From Zingiber officinale (lineage: Eukaryota; Streptophyta; Magnoliopsida; Zingiberales; Zingiberaceae): a stretch of DNA of 64,000 nt. Positions 22,083 through 31,370 of this stretch are shown here, one piece after another; the stretch's first letter is position 1; each line of letters opens with the position of its first letter. A model generated the notes under the pieces. It had not been told where the DNA came from and made no database searches. It worked only from the letters and a program-made list of their open reading frames with translations. The stretch covers positions 10,178,894 to 10,242,893 of the forward strand of contig NC_056002.1 of the NCBI RefSeq assembly GCF_018446385.1, read 5' to 3'. Position numbers and translations under genes: made by a program.

Positions 22083-23172
22083 TCACCGAGCAACTGCCTT
22101 TGTCATCAATTGAATTGTCCCATGCACCCCAAATCCAAATGACAGAGTTGAAGGCTTTGCAGCAGTAGGAGCGGAGAACATAGATGCACTGGAGGGAGTT
22201 GATGTAGCAGCATTGGTAAACCCAAAGGAAGGTTGGGACACAGCAGATGTCGGAGTCGCAAAAGAAAAGCCAGTTGCCAAGGTGGACGTGGTAGTAACAG
22301 GTGAGGACGAAGTAGTACTACCAGACGACACGGCATCGAACGAACTCGGAGCAAAGGAACTGCCACTTCCAAAGGAGAAAGGAGAGGTCGAAATGCTGGT
22401 GATGGCAGGAGAGGAGGTAGCGGTAGCAGAAGAAGAGAATAGAGGGGACGCAGAGGAGGAGGCAGGAAACGGGGATATGAAGGATGGAGCTGGAGCAGAC
22501 GTCGTCGGCACAGAAAAGGCGGGGGGAGATGAGGACGTAGCAAACGAAGGCACCGAAGGTGCGGCACTAGCTGACGAAGCAAACAGTGTCTGAGCCGAGG
22601 ACAAGGCCGGCGCCGGAGGGGAAGCGGAAGTACCAAACAACGGAGAGGCAGCAGTGGAAGACGAACCGAAGCCGAAGTTGGGAGTCGAAGCCCCCAATCC
22701 AAAACCAAAATTAGGGCTTGAGGAAGCGGAAGGTGCGGCGGATGCTGAGGGAAAAGGGATGGGTTTGGGAGAAGAGACCGCCTGCGAGGAAAAGAGACCG
22801 GGGGTAGTAGAGGCGGAGGATGGAGCAGATGGCGAGAAAAGACTAGAGGTAGTAGAGGCGGAGGATGGAGCAGATGGCGGGAAAAGACTGAAGGTAGAAG
22901 CGGCGGAAGATGGAGCAGACGTCGAGAAAAGACTGGAGGTAGAAAAGGCTGAGGATGCGGCCGATGAGGAGCCAAAGGTTGAGAGGCCGACGAGAGATGG
23001 GGAGGAACCGGCGGAGGAAGAAGCGCCTAGGGAGAAACCAGTGGCGGAAGATGAGGCGGCGCCAGCGGCGGTGGGAGCGAAGGAGAAGGGGGAGGCGGAG
23101 GAGAGGGAGAAAGAGGAGGAAGCGGAAGAGACTGAGGGTTTGGGTCGACTTGGAGGAGTTGGGCTGGCGTGA
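22083..23172 (-). CDS. FG-repeat, nucleoporin-like first exon (captured)
   Basis: A long minus-strand frame of low-complexity Ser/Ala/Pro/Thr with recurrent FG and FGFG motifs ('NFGFGLGAS', 'TPNFGFGSSS', 'FSFGSGSS', 'SFGFTNA', 'LSFGFGV'). It resembles the N-terminal FG region of Nup62-type plant nucleoporins, which line the nuclear pore channel. GC content is far above the surroundings. The frame is open above its first ATG (22697) to about 23172; no start can be fixed. It lies just upstream of the Ulp1-like exons and may be fused to them, or be a separate capture. Low-complexity similarity is weak evidence, so identity is tentative. Confidence 0.45.
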
Positions 23173-23209
23173 GGAGTTTTGCGTGAGGAGTTTGGGTCGA
23201 GATTAGGGT

Positions 23210-23345
23210 TCAGAGGAGATCACGCGGCAAGGAGAGGAGAAGGCGCTCGTGGAGAGGAGAAGGCGCTCGTGGAGAGGAGTGGAGAGGAGAAGGCACTCGT
23301 GGAGAGGAGTGGAGAGGAGAACTCGTGGAGAGGAGTGGTGAGGAG
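23210..23345. repeat. Short GAGGAGAAGGCGCTCGTGGA-type tandem repeat
   Basis: Five or so copies of a 20-28-bp purine-rich unit inside the right part of the CACTA element, just before its right subterminal repeats. By position it could be leader DNA of the minus-strand gene. No function can be read from it. Confidence 0.6.
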
Positions 23346-23414
23346 AAGGCGCGCGCGCGTTGAGGGTTTAGAGTTTAGCAAAGCGAGGGCTGCGAATTTA
23401 TTTTAAGTGAGTTT

Positions 23415-23640
23415 AGGGGAAATATACACAACACTTTAAAAAACGTTTTTTAAAAAAATGTTGTCTTTGACCATAAACAACAACACTAAAGAAAACACTT
23501 CATTAAAAACCGTTGTCTTTAGTAAAAAGTAAATACCATAGACAACGCTTTTCACTAAAAGCGTTGTAAAACAAAGAACGACAACGTTTTTATTAAAAAG
23601 CGTTGTCTATTGGGTGTTGTTGAATGCAAAAATTCTTGTA
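23415..23640. repeat. Right subterminal repeats of the CACTA element
   Basis: Several inverted copies of the AACGCTTTT...AAAAGCGTTGT motif seen at the left end, leading into the terminal inverted repeat ending at 23643. Confidence 0.85.
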
Positions 23641-23947
23641 GTGTATGCTACAACCAAATAGACAGGTGCAAAAAGTGTATTAACACATGTCATAACTATA
23701 ATAGACAAAAAAAATGCATATACCAATAGAAATGCACGATAACAATATACCAACGTACCTCCTATAGCTTGGAGATGTCCTGCCGCTGCCAGGTCCCAAA
23801 ACCCGAAAAAAAAATCACATCGAGAAGACTAAAACACGGAATCCGAAACACAGGAAAATAAGACTCGTAAGCCGAGCTCTGATACCAAATAAATTGGTAT
23901 CAGATAAATCTTGAAAATCCAAAACACATAGCAAGTATCATATACCT

Positions 23948-23959
23948 GCTCTGATACCA
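23948..23959 (-). other. Primer binding site (initiator tRNA-Met type), 21.9-kb gypsy
   Basis: Minus strand TGGTATCAGAGC, six bases inside the 5' LTR (which ends at 23966 on this strand). A second 'ctctgatacca' with an inverted partner lies at about 23877-23902. Confidence 0.9.
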
Positions 23960-23965
23960 CTAAAT

Positions 23966-26900
23966 TGTCACGCCCCGAGGGAGTTTCTGTCCGAAGAAAT
24001 TTCGACAACATCTCCCCTGTACGGGTGACAATCTGAGGCAAATCTACATACAAAATATACATCAGCCACAAGCGGCTGGAATATACACACAACCACGCAG
24101 TTATATATATATTTAACAGCCTATTCAGCTGTTCTAAAACCAAAAACACAGCGGAAAAGGACAATACATACAACCCAAAACTAAAACTGCTAGCCGGCTA
24201 GGCTTACACAACACAACAATATAACATCTCCAGAAACAAAATCGGAATACAACTCTAATTACATCAATTATAAATACCGAAGTAAAAATACACAAAAACG
24301 TAGACATGTCTTCGGATGTGATGTGGGGACCGGCAGCCAGAATACTCCAAGCGTCTCTATAAACAATCTAGTACCTGAAAAAAATAGTGTCCACGGGGGT
24401 GAGTTCAACAACTCAGCAGATACCTAGTTGACATGTATAGTAAACTATAACAAATAGTAATAACTATGGAGTACAGTCTCCTGATCAAAAGAAGGTAATA
24501 CATAATGGAAAAGGGCTGAAGAATACTGTACTCACTAGGGCCACCTATCAGAATAATCAGGTCGTCAGACCGGAAGTGTCATAAATCCTGTATGCATGTC
24601 AAACATATGCATCCATCCAAATGCACCATATAAGTGCAGCAAACACAAGCAGTAAATGCATAAATGCATATGATGCCAATGATGCGTCCTGGTCACCCCT
24701 GACGCCAGTCAGTCATCTCACACACAATGGTGAGACCGAGTGGGTAGGGCTGTGACAACCGTGCATTCTACCGTCACTATACCTGATGAGTGACTGAGTG
24801 GACGGGATGCTATCGGAGTACTCCTGTCCTCTGACCCCAAATCATAAATGGGGGAGCTCAATGCTCTCATCTCCCGGTACACGATAACGGGGAGGTATCT
24901 CTGCCGGCTACCACGCTGAGTCACCTGACCAACGGAGCCAAACAGAGTCCACTGTCTGTCGGCTACCACGCTGCTACACTAAATGCCAGTGGAGCCAAAC
25001 AGAGCGAAACTGTCTGCCGGCTATCACGCTGAGTCACCTGACCAACGGAGCCAAACAGCAGAACCGCCACACACCTGCCTGATATACCACTAATCCATGA
25101 GTGGTGGTGTGTGCAGTACATGTAACTGGCGATGTGCTCAACCATAGTGGAGCCGACAATCGCGCAGCATGCAATCATGATGCATGACACTAAGCATAGC
25201 AATCAACTGATCAGCATAACCATATCCATATATATAAAATGAGTACCGTAATATCGATGATCAAATACCAAGATCTCAAGTACACAGGTCAGATAGGATA
25301 TCAAAAACCTAGGTCCTGAGCATAATAAAGCATGATTTGTCACTACCTCTAAAATCATATATATAATCATGTGAGTATTAATATATAATGCATAGCAGGT
25401 GAGCAAACAAGCATGTAACAAGTATCCGGTAGTGACATATTGAAACAAGGATGAACATAATTATTACTAAGGTTATAACTTACTAAACATATCAACAAGA
25501 CATATCGAAAAGATAAGTCAAGGTACCCGCCTCCGATAAGAGGATCGTATCCGGTCCAATCCGATGTCAAGATACTCGTCTCGCGTCAAAGTCCTGTGTC
25601 ACCAATATAAATACATTTTTATTTAGCTACAACTCAAACGAATAGCTAAATAAAAATCCTTAAGAACAATTTAGGAAAAAACCCTAATCGATATAAACAT
25701 TAACCCTAATTAAATCATCCATGAATCCTTTAATCTTTCCAAGACACTCCACATTTTATAATCAATTCAATGATTATATCGTTCATAAACTCTTCTATTA
25801 ATCACAATGTCAATTTAATTAACAATTCATCATAACAAATCATGATACTAATCCCATAATCCTATAATTGATCATGTGACCTTTTACATCAATCAACACC
25901 AAATGATCATAATGAATCCACTCCAAAACTTACCCAATCTCAAGTAGGTGGCTGGTAACTCACAATTAAAGGAATCCATAACCAGAAATAGGTTGCTCAA
26001 ATCTGTGGATCGTCTTCAACAAAGATGGCCGGAGCTACAAAAGGGTCAACCAAGACAATTAACACAACCTTCCATTCAGAAATCAGAATCTAGATCTCTA
26101 CCACCCAAATCAAAATGCCTTACCACCATCTCCTATCGGCAGATACCAATCTGACAGAGCCCAACCGAATGTGACTGTCGAGTCAAGTGAAGAAGGAACC
26201 AATGGTAGTTAGCGCAGTGGAAACGCTCGGGTGAAGAAGGCAATGCGATCCAGGGATGGGTAGTGAATCCAAGCTAGCGCACAGAGATGGTGTAGCATCA
26301 GCCCAATCAAGCGACGACACTAAGCATGAATCCGAGGAACAGGAGGTGCTAGGGCTGAGGAAGACGGCTGGTGCTAGGACTGAGACGCGGTCTGGCGCAA
26401 CCGATGTAGGGTGAGGGCTCGATGCTGGCAACGGGTGCTCGAAATGCATCTACGCCGGTGATCTACGCTGAGATTCTTTGATGGTGCGGCCGCAACTCAC
26501 GAAGAGGGAGAGGCTCGGTAGTGGCACGACTGTGGTGCTAGGGCACAGGTGAGGATCGGCCACTGGGATCTCCCCGGCGAGTGGTGACGACGTCAGCAAG
26601 GCACAGTGTTGGCGGCCGGTGGCTCGACTGGGCAGCGAAGCAAAGATTAGGGCACCGAGAGGGAAGAGGGAGAGGTAAGGCGAAGCTCAGCCACCGGCTC
26701 TCTGGTCCCTGGCGTCGGCAGAGGAGAGGGAGGAACCGGCGGTTTGCGGCGCCGGTTAGGGCACGCGTGAGGGAAAAAAAAGAAAGCTCGGGCACGAGGG
26801 GGGGGGGGGAGGAAGAAGAAAAACGGCGTGAGAAGAGGAAATAAGAAAAAAAGAAAAAGAATAGAAAAGAAAAAGGAGTTAAGAAAATAAACATTTCCTC

Positions 26901-27050
26901 GCTAAAATAGGGTAGCCTAAACTGGCTTTCCCGTACCCTTTTTTTATCCCCGTAAACTCGTCCATACGAGCTCCGAAAAATTTCCAGAAAATTTCTAAAA
27001 ATTCCAGAAAATTCCCATATCACTATTCGCCATTTTTTCGATATTTTACA
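23966..27050 (-). repeat. 5' LTR of the 21.9-kb gypsy element
   Basis: 3085 bp, partner of 5169-8297, with TG/CA ends and target duplication TCCGT directly outside at 27051-27055. The close match between the two LTRs suggests a fairly recent insertion compared with its Tat-type host element. Confidence 0.95.
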
Positions 27051-27055
27051 TCCGT

Positions 27056-28195
27056 TGTCGATGTTGCCGATCTGGTGAAGGCGATCGGCGGCGGTAACTC
27101 CTTGGTGCGGGATGAGCGATGGGGGGGAGGCTCCGACAGTCGCGGGTATTGTGGGTGGCCGACTGATGGAGTGAACAGAACATCGGGGTCCATACATTCC
27201 CCTTGTGTTTGGGCCGATCAGCCGCGACTTGCTGGACTGCGTGCGGCCGAGCGTGCTGATGAGGACGGGCGGCTTCGGCTCGCGGTCCTCTAGGTGGCTG
27301 GTGACTAATGGGTTGCTTCCGCTCGGCGGGAGCTGGTTGGTCGCTCTGGGCTTCTTTTCTTCTCGCCGCCTGGGCTTCCTCCACATTGATGTATGTGTTG
27401 GTTTTATGCAGCATGTGGTCGTAGTCCCGAGGCGGCTTCCGGATGAGCGATCGAAAGAAGTCCCCGTCCACGAGCCCTTGCGTGAACGCGTTAACCATTG
27501 TTTCCGAGGTGACCGTTGGAATGTCCATGGCCACCTGGTTGAAGCGCTGAATGTACGCTCGGAGCGACTCCCTTGCGCCTTGCTTGATTGCAAACAAGCT
27601 GACGCTTGTCTTCTGGTGGCGCCTACTGCTGGAAAAATGATGGAGGAACGCCGTTCGGAATTCCTTGAAACTTGTGATGGAGCCGTCCAACAGTCTTCGA
27701 AACCACCGATGCGCCGATCCCGAAAGCGTTGTGAGGAACACTCGGCATTTCACACCATCTGTGTACTGATGCAGAGTGGCGGTGCTGTCGAATTTACCCA
27801 GGTGGTCGTCTGGGTCGGTTGTCCCGTTGTACTCCCCGATCGTAGGGGACACATAATGCCTCGGCAGTGGATCGCGAAGAATGACGTCTGAGAACTGCCG
27901 GTTGGTCCGCTCGGGAGACGCGTCTGAACGGGGAGCCTTTCCTTTTCTGACGTCCCGGACGGGTGCCTCGTCTGATGAGGATCCCTTGTCTTGATTGGCT
28001 TGCGCCACCTCCGAGGGCGTCTGGAACAGGGCCCGATGAAAAGGTATCGGGGCGGGCGGCGCCCCCATCTGTGTACCGGCCGACCCCTTGTTTTGCCCCC
28101 ATATTGAGAGCTGCTCCTGCCTGTCTTCGGGTGGTGCTCGGCCCCCTGAGGCTGATGTTGCCTGCCGGCAGGACATTGGAAGGCGGACTGTCCTC
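27056..28195 (-). pseudogene. Gag of the Tat-type gypsy element (cut at both ends)
   Basis: The minus-strand frame is open over about 380 codons. It has a retrotransposon gag core ('YNGTTDPDDHLGKFDS', 'CRVFLTTLSGSAHRWFRRL', 'FKEFRTAFLHHFSSSRR', 'ESLRAYIQRFNQVAMD') and an Arg/Gln-rich basic tail. It ends at the TCCGT duplication of the 21.9-kb insertion, and its frame resumes at 5168 as the gag-pol linker. On the upstream side it runs into copia sequence near 28196-28220, so the true N-terminus is missing. Confidence 0.88.
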
Positions 28196-28251
28196 GTAGG
28201 AACCAAAACAAAGGTATATCTCATACTCCAGTTGTTGAAACATGTTTACCG

Positions 28252-29532
28252 GTGTTATCTACCAGCACCTGGTGTGTAGATACGGGAGCCACTGATCATG
28301 TCTGCAATTCCTTGCAGGGGTTCCAGGAAACCCGACGACTATCTGAAGGAGAAATTACCGTCTACATGGGCAATGCTACTAAGGTGGCAGCTGTTGCAGT
28401 GGGAAACGTCTACTTATCTTTTAGTAGAAATAGAAATTTGATTTTAAGAAATTGTCTTTATGTACCCAGTTTTAGAAAGAATTTAATTTCAGTTTCTAAA
28501 CTGTTTTTAGATGGATATTCAGTTTCTTTCAGTAACGATGTAGTTATTAAAAGAAATAAAGTGATTATCTGTTCTGGTGCATTAGTTGGCAATTTGTATA
28601 CTTTAAATCCAATTTCTTCCACAAAGCAAAACATGGAAATTTATAACTCATCTTCTAACTCTAATAAGAGAAAAGAACCTTCGGAGATGAACCAAGCATA
28701 TCTTTGGCATCTAAGGTTTGGTCATATTAACTTAAGTAGGATTCAGAGGCTTATAGCCGATGGACTTTTGAGTTCATTTGAGTTGGAAAATTTTCCAACT
28801 TGTGAATCTTGCTTGGAAGGTAAAATGACCAAGAGACCGTTCAAGGCCAAGGGGTATAGAGCCAAAGAAGTGTTAGAATTGATTCACTCTGATTTGTGTG
28901 GTCCTATGTCTGTCCAGGCAAGAGGAGGTTTTGAATATTTTGTCTCTTTCATAGACAATTATTCAAGATACGGATACATTTACCTAATGCGGCGCAAGTC
29001 CGAGTGCTTTGATAAGTTCAAAGAATACAAGGCTGATGTGGAGAAACGATTAGGTAAAAGTATCAAGACACTACGATCTGATCGTGGTGGCGAATACCTC
29101 TTAGGAGAGTTTAGGAATTACTTATCAGAGGCTGGGATTCAATCCCAATTGTATGCACTTGGAACACCCCAACAGAATGGTGTAGCAGAACGAAGGAATA
29201 GGACTCTTATGGAGATGGTTAGATCGATGATGAGTTATTCAGAATTACCAAATTCGTTTTGGGGATATGCTCTGGAAATAGCAGTATACGTTCTGAACTT
29301 AGTACCTTCTAAATCAGTTTCTTCTACTCCCATAGAATTGTGGAATGGGCGAAAACCCAGTCTAAGACATATTCGGATTTGGGGTAGTCCAGCACATGTG
29401 CTGAAACCAGATGCTGATAAGTTAGAATCTCGTACAGAAGTTCGCGTGTTTGTAGGATATCCCAAAGGGACGAAAGGTGGTTTATTTTATAGTCCTAAAG
29501 ACCAGAAGGTCATTGTTAGCACCAATGCCTAG
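28252..29532 (+). pseudogene. Copia protease and integrase part of pol
   Basis: In order: protease active site 'WCVDTGATDHVCNS', the pre-integrase HHCC domain ('LWHLRFGHINLSRIQRL', 'CESCLEGKMTKRPF'), and the integrase core with D in 'LIHSDLCGPM', D in 'LRSDRGGEYL' and E in 'NGVAERRNRTL'. The frame stops at a TAG (29530-29532) where relatives continue into the linker; the next frame restarts without shift at 'FLEEDYIMD'. The frame is open upstream of the protease ('VVETCLPVLSTSTW'), so the element once extended further left. Confidence 0.9.
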
Positions 29533-29833
29533 TTTTTAGAAGAAGACTATATAATGGATCACAAGCCCAGTAGCAAAGTTATTTTAGAAGAACTTAGAGA
29601 GGACATGTCTACTTCAGTACCAATAGTACAAGATGAAGTACCACAAGAGACTGCAACACGTGTCACACAACCACAGACAATGCCTCGTCGTAGTGGGAGG
29701 GTTGTAAGGCAACCTGAGAGATTCATGTTTTGGGAGAGTCTTGGACTTGATCCCGGTAAACATGAACCCGATCCATGAACATATGATGAAGCACTCCAAG
29801 ATATAGATGCATCTTGGAAAAAGGCAATGAATT
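29533..29833 (+). pseudogene. Copia pol linker between integrase and RT
   Basis: Same frame as the integrase part after its TAG: variable linker with 'RRSGRVVRQPERFMF', the usual basic stretch before the RT. A TGA at 29776-29778 and a one-base loss near 29834 ('KKAMNS') separate it from the RT frame. Confidence 0.7.
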
Positions 29834-31349
29834 CGAAATAGAGTCTATGTACTCTAATAAGGTCTGGGAGCTTGTAGAACCACCTGATGGTGTAAAAGCC
29901 GTTGGATGCAAGTGGATCTACAAAAGGAAAAGAGGGATAGACGGGAAGGTAGAAACCTTCAAAGCTAGGCTTGTTGCGAAAGGGTACACTCAGAAAGAGG
30001 GAATCGATTATGAGGAGACCTTTTCACCAGTGGCCATGCTTAAGTCTATCCGGATACTCTTATCCATTGCTGCTCATATGGATTATGAGATTTGGCAAAT
30101 GGATGTCAAGACAGCTTTCCTTAATGGAAGTCTTGAAGAGAACATCCATATGAAGCAACCAGAAGGGTTCATTGAAAAGGGCAAAGAGCATCTAGTGTGT
30201 AAGCTCAATCGGTCCATTTATGGACTGAAGCAAGCTTCAAGATCTTGGAACATCCGGTTTAATGAAGTAATCCAGTCATATGGATTTATTCAAAGTCCGG
30301 ATGAGTCTTGTGTATATAAGAAGTGTAACGGAAACGTGGTGGTATTTCTTGTACTATACGTAGATGATATTTTGTTAATTGGCAACAATGTCAAGGTATT
30401 ATCAGACGTAAGGGTATGGTTGTCCAAACAATTTGATATGAAGGACTTAGGAGAGTGTGCACACATTCTTGGGATCAAAGTGATAAGGGATCGCAAGAAA
30501 AGAATGTTGTGTCTGTCCCAAACTTCATATATAGATACAATCCTTGCTCGTTTTAGTATGCAGGATTCCAAGAAAGGTTTCTTACCTTTTAGGCATGGAA
30601 TAGCTCTATCTAAAGAGATGTCTCCTAAGACATCAAAGGAGATAGAAGACATGAAAGCAGTTCCTTATGCCTCGGCTGTAGGAAGCCTTATGTATGCAAT
30701 GCTATGTACGAGACCTGATATTTGTTTTGCCGTGGGTATGGTCAGCAGATATCAGAGTAACCCTGGACAAGGACATTGGACTGCGGTAAAGCATATATTA
30801 AAGTACCTGAGAAGGACTAGAGATTATATGCTAATTTACCAAGCAGACGATTTGCTCCCTGTGGGTTACACGGATTCAGATTTCCAATCAGATAGGGACA
30901 ATAGTAAGTCTACATCAGGCTATGTGTTTACTTTAGGAGGTGGAGCCATTTCATGGAGGAGTGTTAAGCAGAAATGCGTATCGGACTCAACCATGGAAGC
31001 TGAGTATGTAGCAGCCTCTGAGGCAGCTAAAGAAGCAGTATGGCTCAGGAACTTTCTAATGGACTTAGATATGATTCCTGGTTTGCCCAAAATTATCACA
31101 ATTTATTGTGATAATAGCGGTGCAGTTGCAAACTCGAAGGAACCACGAGCTTATAAGGCAAGTAAACATATAGAGCGCAAGTACCACCTGATACGAGATA
31201 TCGTGAAGCGAGGAGAAGTTGTCATCGCCAAGATTGCATCAGCGGATAACCTGGCAGATCCTTTCACTAAGGCCCTTCCGGTGAAAGCTTTTGATCGACA
31301 TGTGGAGGGAATGAGAATCAGATGTGTGGTAGAAGATATGGCAGCTTAG
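29834..31349 (+). pseudogene. Copia reverse transcriptase and RNase H
   Basis: About 505 codons open. RT: 'VGCKWIYKRKRGIDG', 'FKARLVAKGYTQKEGIDY', 'QMDVKTAFLNGSL', catalytic 'LYVDDILLIGNN'. RNase H: 'YTDSDFQSD', 'TMEAEYVAASEAAKEA', 'YCDNSGAVANSKEP', then the C-terminal 'DNLADPFTKALP'. All catalytic motifs are intact, so this segment decayed little, but with the breaks upstream no complete polyprotein can be made. Confidence 0.92.
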
Positions 31350-31357
31350 TCATTAGT

Positions 31358-31370
31358 ATAAGTGGGAGAT
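31358..31370 (+). other. Polypurine tract of the copia element
   Basis: Purine-rich AAGTGGGAGAT directly before the LTR start TGTTGGAGTG at 31371 and just after the pol stop codon. Confidence 0.8.

Larger units (their letters stand above)
16139..23643 (-). mobile_element. Gene-capturing CACTA transposon (Pack-CACTA), 7.5 kb
   Basis: Termini CACTACAAGAAAAA (16139) and the inverted TTCTTGTAGTG (ending 23643), flanked by the 3-bp duplication TAT at 16136-16138 and 23644-23646: all hallmarks of CACTA. Subterminal inverted motifs built on GACAACGCTTTTAAGCGTTGTC fill 16160-16560 and 23415-23630. Inside, on the minus strand, are a Ulp1-like protease gene, an FG-rich exon, several Ycf23-like exons, a CDPK exon and two unidentified fragments. 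No TNPD transposase was found, so it is non-autonomous by what I can see. Confidence 0.93.
5169..27050 (-). mobile_element. Chromovirus-like gypsy LTR retrotransposon with 3.1-kb LTRs and nested inserts
   Basis: Two nearly identical direct repeats, 5169-8297 and 23966-27050, begin TGTCACGCC and end TTTTACA on the plus strand. The 5-bp sequences outside them are identical: TCCGT at 5164-5168 and at 27051-27055. A primer binding site matching initiator tRNA-Met lies next to the right repeat and a polypurine tract next to the left, so the element reads right to left. Remaining internal sequence is 8298-11741, 15458-16138 and 23644-23965, with only broken RT-RNase H-integrase; no gag was found. 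Nested inside are a TR-GAG element and a CACTA transposon. Confidence 0.95.

Noticed and set aside
22106-22975. Leu/Pro-rich 289-residue frame on the minus strand
   Set aside because: Shadow of the FG-rich frame in the same GC-rich DNA; only Leu, Pro and Arg, no domain.
22213-23206. Glu/Gly-rich frames on the plus strand (126, 172 and 83 residues)
   Set aside because: Antisense shadows of the FG-rich exon, created by GC-rich simple sequence.
26538-27593. 351-residue minus-strand frame
   Set aside because: Runs across the border of the LTR (ends 27050) and the gypsy gag in a frame other than gag; a chance read-through.
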